47,027 bases of DNA, from contig NZ_WBKR01000021.1 in the NCBI RefSeq assembly GCF_008868155.1, positions 1-47,027 of the forward strand, in the 5' to 3' direction. The notes below the pieces were generated by a model. It worked only from the letters and a program-made list of their open reading frames with translations. It was not told where the DNA came from and made no database searches. The position numbers and the translations under genes are program-made. Of this stretch, positions 44,492-47,027 are shown in pieces. This stretch comes from Micromonospora sp. ALFpr18c (lineage in GTDB: Bacteria > Actinomycetota > Actinomycetes > Mycobacteriales > Micromonosporaceae). Numbering within the stretch: the first letter of the stretch is position 1; each line of letters opens with the position of its first letter.

Positions 44492-44805
44492 TCAGCGGGT
44501 CAGCCGGCCGCGCAGGGTCGCGACGCCGCCGCCGGAGAGTTCGTCGAGAGCGACGGGGCGGCCGGTCAGCGCGAGCAGCAACGGCTCGGCCGGGCCGGCG
44601 ACGGTCGGCCCCTCCCCCGACGCCCAGCCCAGATCGGTCGCCTCGAACCGCAGGCCGGTGGGGAGCCCCCGGGGCACGAAGAAGCCGACGGTGCGAGGGC
44701 CGGTCAGGAAGTCCAGCGAGGCGCGCAGCCGCTCGGGACGCAGGTCGTGCGCCAGCCCGAGCGGACGGCGGATGTCCTGCCCATGCACCTGGGTGAACTG
44801 GCTGG
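44492..44805 (-). pseudogene. 3' fragment of a maleylpyruvate isomerase-family (mycothiol-dependent) protein
   Basis: The frame reads FTQVHGQDIRRPLGLAHDLR, then PERLRASLDFLTGP, GLRFEATDLGWASGEGP and the C-terminal domain to the stop at 44492. VHGQDIRRPLG is the C-terminal hallmark of the MDMPI family. The N-terminal DinB-like domain (~130 residues) is missing: upstream of ~44805 this frame has no homologous sequence, and the opposite strand carries a different gene end. ATG at 44788 could allow a 98-residue product, but it would begin inside the motif. Confidence 0.65.
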
Positions 44806-44885
44806 TGCTCGGCGCGTTCGTGCTGCTCTTCCTCGCCGCGACCTGGGCGGTGCTGGTGCGTCGAGAGTCCCGCCGTGGGCACTGA
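44790..44885 (+). pseudogene. Short membrane-helix fragment or micro-protein
   Basis: The frame gives VNWLVLGAFVLLFLAATWAV, then LVRRESRRGH and a stop at 44883. It is one clear membrane helix with a basic tail. It may be the end of a larger membrane-protein gene cut at ~44790, or a 30-residue micro-protein from GTG near 44792. Its stop overlaps the start of the next gene. Confidence 0.4.
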
Positions 44886-46332
44886 GCACACCCCTCCCAC
44901 CTCGCCGGCCGCGCTGCCGGGGTACGCCGGCACCGCCCGGATCGACGAACTGCGTGCCACCGAGTACCAGCATCTCGACCGGCACGGCCAGGTCTACCTC
45001 GACTACGCCGGGGCCGGGGTGGCCGCCCAGGCGCAGGTGCGGGCGCACCACGACCGGCTGTTGGCGGGTCTGTACGGCAACCCGCACTCGGAGAGCCCCA
45101 CCAGTGCGGCGGCCGGTTCGCTGGTGGAGTCGACCCGGCGTGCCGTGCTCGACTTCTTCCACGCCGACCCGGCCGAGTACGCGGTCGTGTTCACCGCGAA
45201 CGCCAGCGGCGCCTGCCGTCTGGTCGGCGAGGCGTACGACTTCGGCGGTGCGGCGCCGCTCGTGCTGACCTGGGACAACCACAACTCGGTGAACGGCATC
45301 CGCGAGTACGCCCGGGCGGCCGGGGCGTCGGTGCGCTACGTGCCGCTGAGCGGCCCGGAGCTGCGCGTCGCCGAGTCCGACCTGGGCACGGTGCTGGAGG
45401 CCGCCCGGGGCCGGCGGTGGGGACGGGCCCAGGGCCGAGGGCTGTTCGGGTACCCCGCGCAGAGCAACTTCTCCGGCGTGCAGCACCCGCTGGACTGGGT
45501 GGACCTGGCCCACCGGCACGGGTACGACGTGCTGCTCGACGCGGCCGCGTTCACACCCACGAACCGGCTGGACCTCCGCACGGTGCGGCCGGACTTCGTC
45601 TGCCTGAGCTGGTACAAGCTGTTCGGATACCCCACCGGCATCGGCGCGTTGCTGGCCCGCCGCGAGGCGCTGGCCCGCCTGCGCCGCCCGTGGTTCGCCG
45701 GCGGCACGATCCGCGCGGTCAGTGTGCAGGGCGACTGGCACCGTTCGATGGACGACGAGTCGGCGTTCGAGGACGGCACCCTCAATTTCCTGAGCATCCC
45801 GGACGTGTTGTTCGGGCTGCGGTGGCTCGACGGGATCGGCGTGGACCTCGTGCACAGCCGCGTCGGCCTGCTCACCGAGTGGTTGCTGGGCCGCCTGACC
45901 GCGCTGCGGCACCGCACCGGTCAACCGGTGGTGCGGGTGTACGGGCCGACGACGGGCGAGGGCCGGGGCGCGACCGTGACGTTCAACGTCCTGCGCCCGG
46001 ACGGGTCCCTGGTCGACGAGCGGCTCATCGCCCGGGAATCCGCGTCGGCCGGTTTCTCCCTGCGCACCGGCTGTTTCTGCAACCCGGGTGCCGGGGAGGG
46101 CGCGTTCGGGATCAGCGGGACCTCGCTGCGGCGGCGCCTGCTGGCCCGGGTCGACACGATCGACCAGTACCTCGGCGCGCTGCGGTTGCCGACCGGTGGC
46201 GCGGCCCGGGTCTCGTTCGGTCTGGCCTCCAACGCGGCCGACGCGGAACGCTTCCTCGCCTTCGTCGAGGCGTCCTACCTGGACCGCGACGTCACCGTCG
46301 GGCCGCCGTTGCCGCCCCGGCTGCGCTGCTGA
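44875..46332 (+). CDS. Class V aminotransferase-fold PLP enzyme, molybdenum-cofactor sulfurase-like
   Basis: A 485-residue PLP protein. VYLDYAGAGVAAQ, GNPHSESPTS, and SWYKLFGYPTGIGALL with the PLP Lys248 match the NifS-like domain of Moco sulfurases (ABA3/MOCOS), as does FEDGTLNFLSIPDV. The sulfur-accepting site is RTGCFCNPGAG with Cys400 and Cys402. The domain should take sulfur from cysteine and pass it on as persulfide. The MOSC domain of eukaryotic Moco sulfurases is absent. GTG at 44875 is used; residues 1-18 are extra. No molybdenum gene is seen nearby, so the acceptor is unknown. Confidence 0.8.
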   Translation: MGTEHTPPTSPAALPGYAGTARIDELRATEYQHLDRHGQVYLDYAGAGVAAQAQVRAHHDRLLAGLYGNPHSESPTSAAAGSLVESTRRAVLDFFHADPAEYAVVFTANASGACRLVGEAYDFGGAAPLVLTWDNHNSVNGIREYARAAGASVRYVPLSGPELRVAESDLGTVLEAARGRRWGRAQGRGLFGYPAQSNFSGVQHPLDWVDLAHRHGYDVLLDAAAFTPTNRLDLRTVRPDFVCLSWYKLFGYPTGIGALLARREALARLRRPWFAGGTIRAVSVQGDWHRSMDDESAFEDGTLNFLSIPDVLFGLRWLDGIGVDLVHSRVGLLTEWLLGRLTALRHRTGQPVVRVYGPTTGEGRGATVTFNVLRPDGSLVDERLIARESASAGFSLRTGCFCNPGAGEGAFGISGTSLRRRLLARVDTIDQYLGALRLPTGGAARVSFGLASNAADAERFLAFVEASYLDRDVTVGPPLPPRLRC

Positions 46333-46347
46333 CCCAGCCGCGGCCGG

Positions 46348-46746
46348 CTAACCGACCTGGGCCACTGGCGCGGGCCGGTGCTTGTTCTCCTCCATGAAGG
46401 GGAACCGGGCGGTCAGTTCGGCGATCGTCAGCCCGGCCCGCCAGGCGGCGGCGACCTGGGCGACCCGGAGGAGGTCCATGACGTCGCCGCGCGCCAGCAC
46501 CTCGCCCGAAACCCGAAGGTCGATCATGAAGTATCGGGCCTGCGAGCCCAACCCGACGCAGGCGACGCCCTGGTCGGAGTGCAGCTCGGCGCAGGTGAAC
46601 CGGCTTCGCCCCTGCTCGGGGGCGGTCACCCGGCCGATGTCGAGCTGGTGGTGTGCGGCGGTCTCGATGAGCGCGGGGGCCAGACCACCCCGCTCGACCA
46701 GATCCGGGTAGAGGCGCACACCCAGCGCCGTCGACGCGTCGCTCAT
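46348..46746 (-). CDS. Uncharacterised 132-aa actinobacterial protein
   Basis: ATG at 46746 has GGGAG six bases upstream. The protein begins MSDASTALGVRLYPDLVERG and contains GRSRFTCAELHSDQGVACVG, FMIDLRVSGEVLARGDVMDL and AAWRAGLTIAELTARFPFME. It looks like part of a family of unknown function (possibly DUF6193-like; low certainty). No membrane segment or catalytic motif is seen. It is convergent with the Moco-sulfurase-like gene (15-base gap). Confidence 0.65.
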   Translation of the reverse strand: MSDASTALGVRLYPDLVERGGLAPALIETAAHHQLDIGRVTAPEQGRSRFTCAELHSDQGVACVGLGSQARYFMIDLRVSGEVLARGDVMDLLRVAQVAAAWRAGLTIAELTARFPFMEENKHRPAPVAQVG

Positions 46747-46924
46747 GACTGACTCCCACTTCCTTGTGACAGAGACCAGCAGCGCGCAGGTTACGGGGAG
46801 GTTTCCTGCGAACCTCGTCATCCTGTCCCGGGTGGACGCTCCACGGCAATAGGAAGGGTCGATTCGACCGCTATCGAGGGGTGCGATCGGGCGGTAACGG
46901 ACGGTCGTCGTATTGGAAACACTC

Positions 46925-46973
46925 TTGACAGAAAGACATGATATCGACATGCTTCGCTTTAGAGAGCGCTCTC
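46925..46973 (+). promoter_or_regulatory. Promoter with LacI/CebR-like operator
   Basis: TTGACA (46925-46930) is a consensus -35; CATGCT (46948-46953) after 17 bases is a weak -10. GAGAGCGCTCTC (46962-46973) is a perfect 12-bp palindrome at the expected transcript start. It has the GAGCGCTC core of actinobacterial LacI-type sites such as the CebR box. It lies about 50 bases before the gene starting at the right edge. Confidence 0.7.
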
Positions 46974-47023
46974 CACCTCTCCGGCGCGCAGCCTCCGCCA
47001 CCCCCCTCGCTGAGGAGCCTCCC

Positions 47024-47027
47024 GTGC
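47024..47027 (+). CDS. Start of a further gene cut by the right edge
   Basis: GTG at 47024-47026 has GAGGAG six bases upstream and lies downstream of a consensus -35 and a sugar-type operator. Only the start codon is visible. A secreted or intracellular carbohydrate enzyme would fit the operator, but the product cannot be seen. Confidence 0.5.

Noticed and set aside
32300..44800. A single inversion linking the breakpoints at 32.3 and 44.8 kb
   Set aside because: The orientation and identity of the four fragments do not restore any gene when the interval is flipped, so the two junctions are probably independent.

Overview
The window is very GC-rich, uses many GTG starts and ATGA/GTGA gene overlaps, and carries typical actinomycete families (mycothiol-linked DinB and maleylpyruvate isomerase folds, a YtrA-type GntR regulator, a ROK repressor, secreted CAZymes with Actinobacteria-type CBM2 and ricin modules). 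Together these point to a chromosomal segment of a Micromonospora-like actinomycete (Micromonosporaceae). This placement rests on gene content and style; no rRNA or other marker is present. I see no tRNA, rRNA, CRISPR array, transposase or integrase.

Layout. 1-2.4 kb: the 5' part of a glycogen-debranching-type glycosidase, coupled to a small SCP2-like protein (minus). 2.6-7.6 kb: housekeeping singles (zinc alcohol dehydrogenase, DinB-like protein, 2'-5' RNA ligase-like protein, MFS exporter, CorA). 7.8-10.6 kb: an amino-acid ABC importer operon preceded by a SAM-IV riboswitch and then a 42-codon Cys-containing leader peptide, a stacked sulfur control region. 10.6-13.6 kb: an unknown Cys/His-rich protein and a CPA1 Na+/H+ antiporter. 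13.65-15.2 kb: a decayed patch with an alpha/beta-hydrolase remnant and a 23-bp tandem repeat, then a membrane protein plus coiled-coil gene pair. 15.3-18.9 kb: a TetR regulator with its own palindrome, a small membrane protein, and an MFS_3 exporter with an SDR. 19.1-23.7 kb: a two-component system, a Gfo/Idh/MocA oxidoreductase and small genes. 23.9-33.3 kb: an NYN-LOTUS protein, a GH87-like secreted alpha-glucanase, a maltokinase-cap protein, an SRPBCC-TM-CBM2 fusion, a nitronate monooxygenase-like protein, a surface beta-propeller and a broken SGNH-ricin esterase that abuts a second broken secreted-protein gene. 33.4-37.2 kb: an Nramp transporter divergent from a GntR-ABC operon with a clear operator. 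37.2-43.8 kb: an AlkZ-like protein, a permease remnant, and a sugar ABC operon (GguA/GguB/ChvE type) followed by its likely ROK regulator. 44.5-47 kb: two gene fragments, a Moco-sulfurase-like aminotransferase, a small hypothetical gene, and at the right edge a promoter with a LacI/CebR-like operator in front of a gene that starts in the last four bases.

Themes. Several genes concern alpha-glucan or polysaccharide handling (debranching enzyme, maltokinase cap, GH87, CBM2 fusion, SGNH-ricin, sugar importer, LacI-type operator). Gene decay is frequent: five or six 3' fragments or frameshifted genes sit at strand switches. The most distinctive regulatory element is the SAM-IV riboswitch plus Cys leader peptide ahead of the ABC importer. 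No clearly new multi-gene system is evident. The least conventional protein architecture is the SRPBCC-TM-CBM2 fusion.
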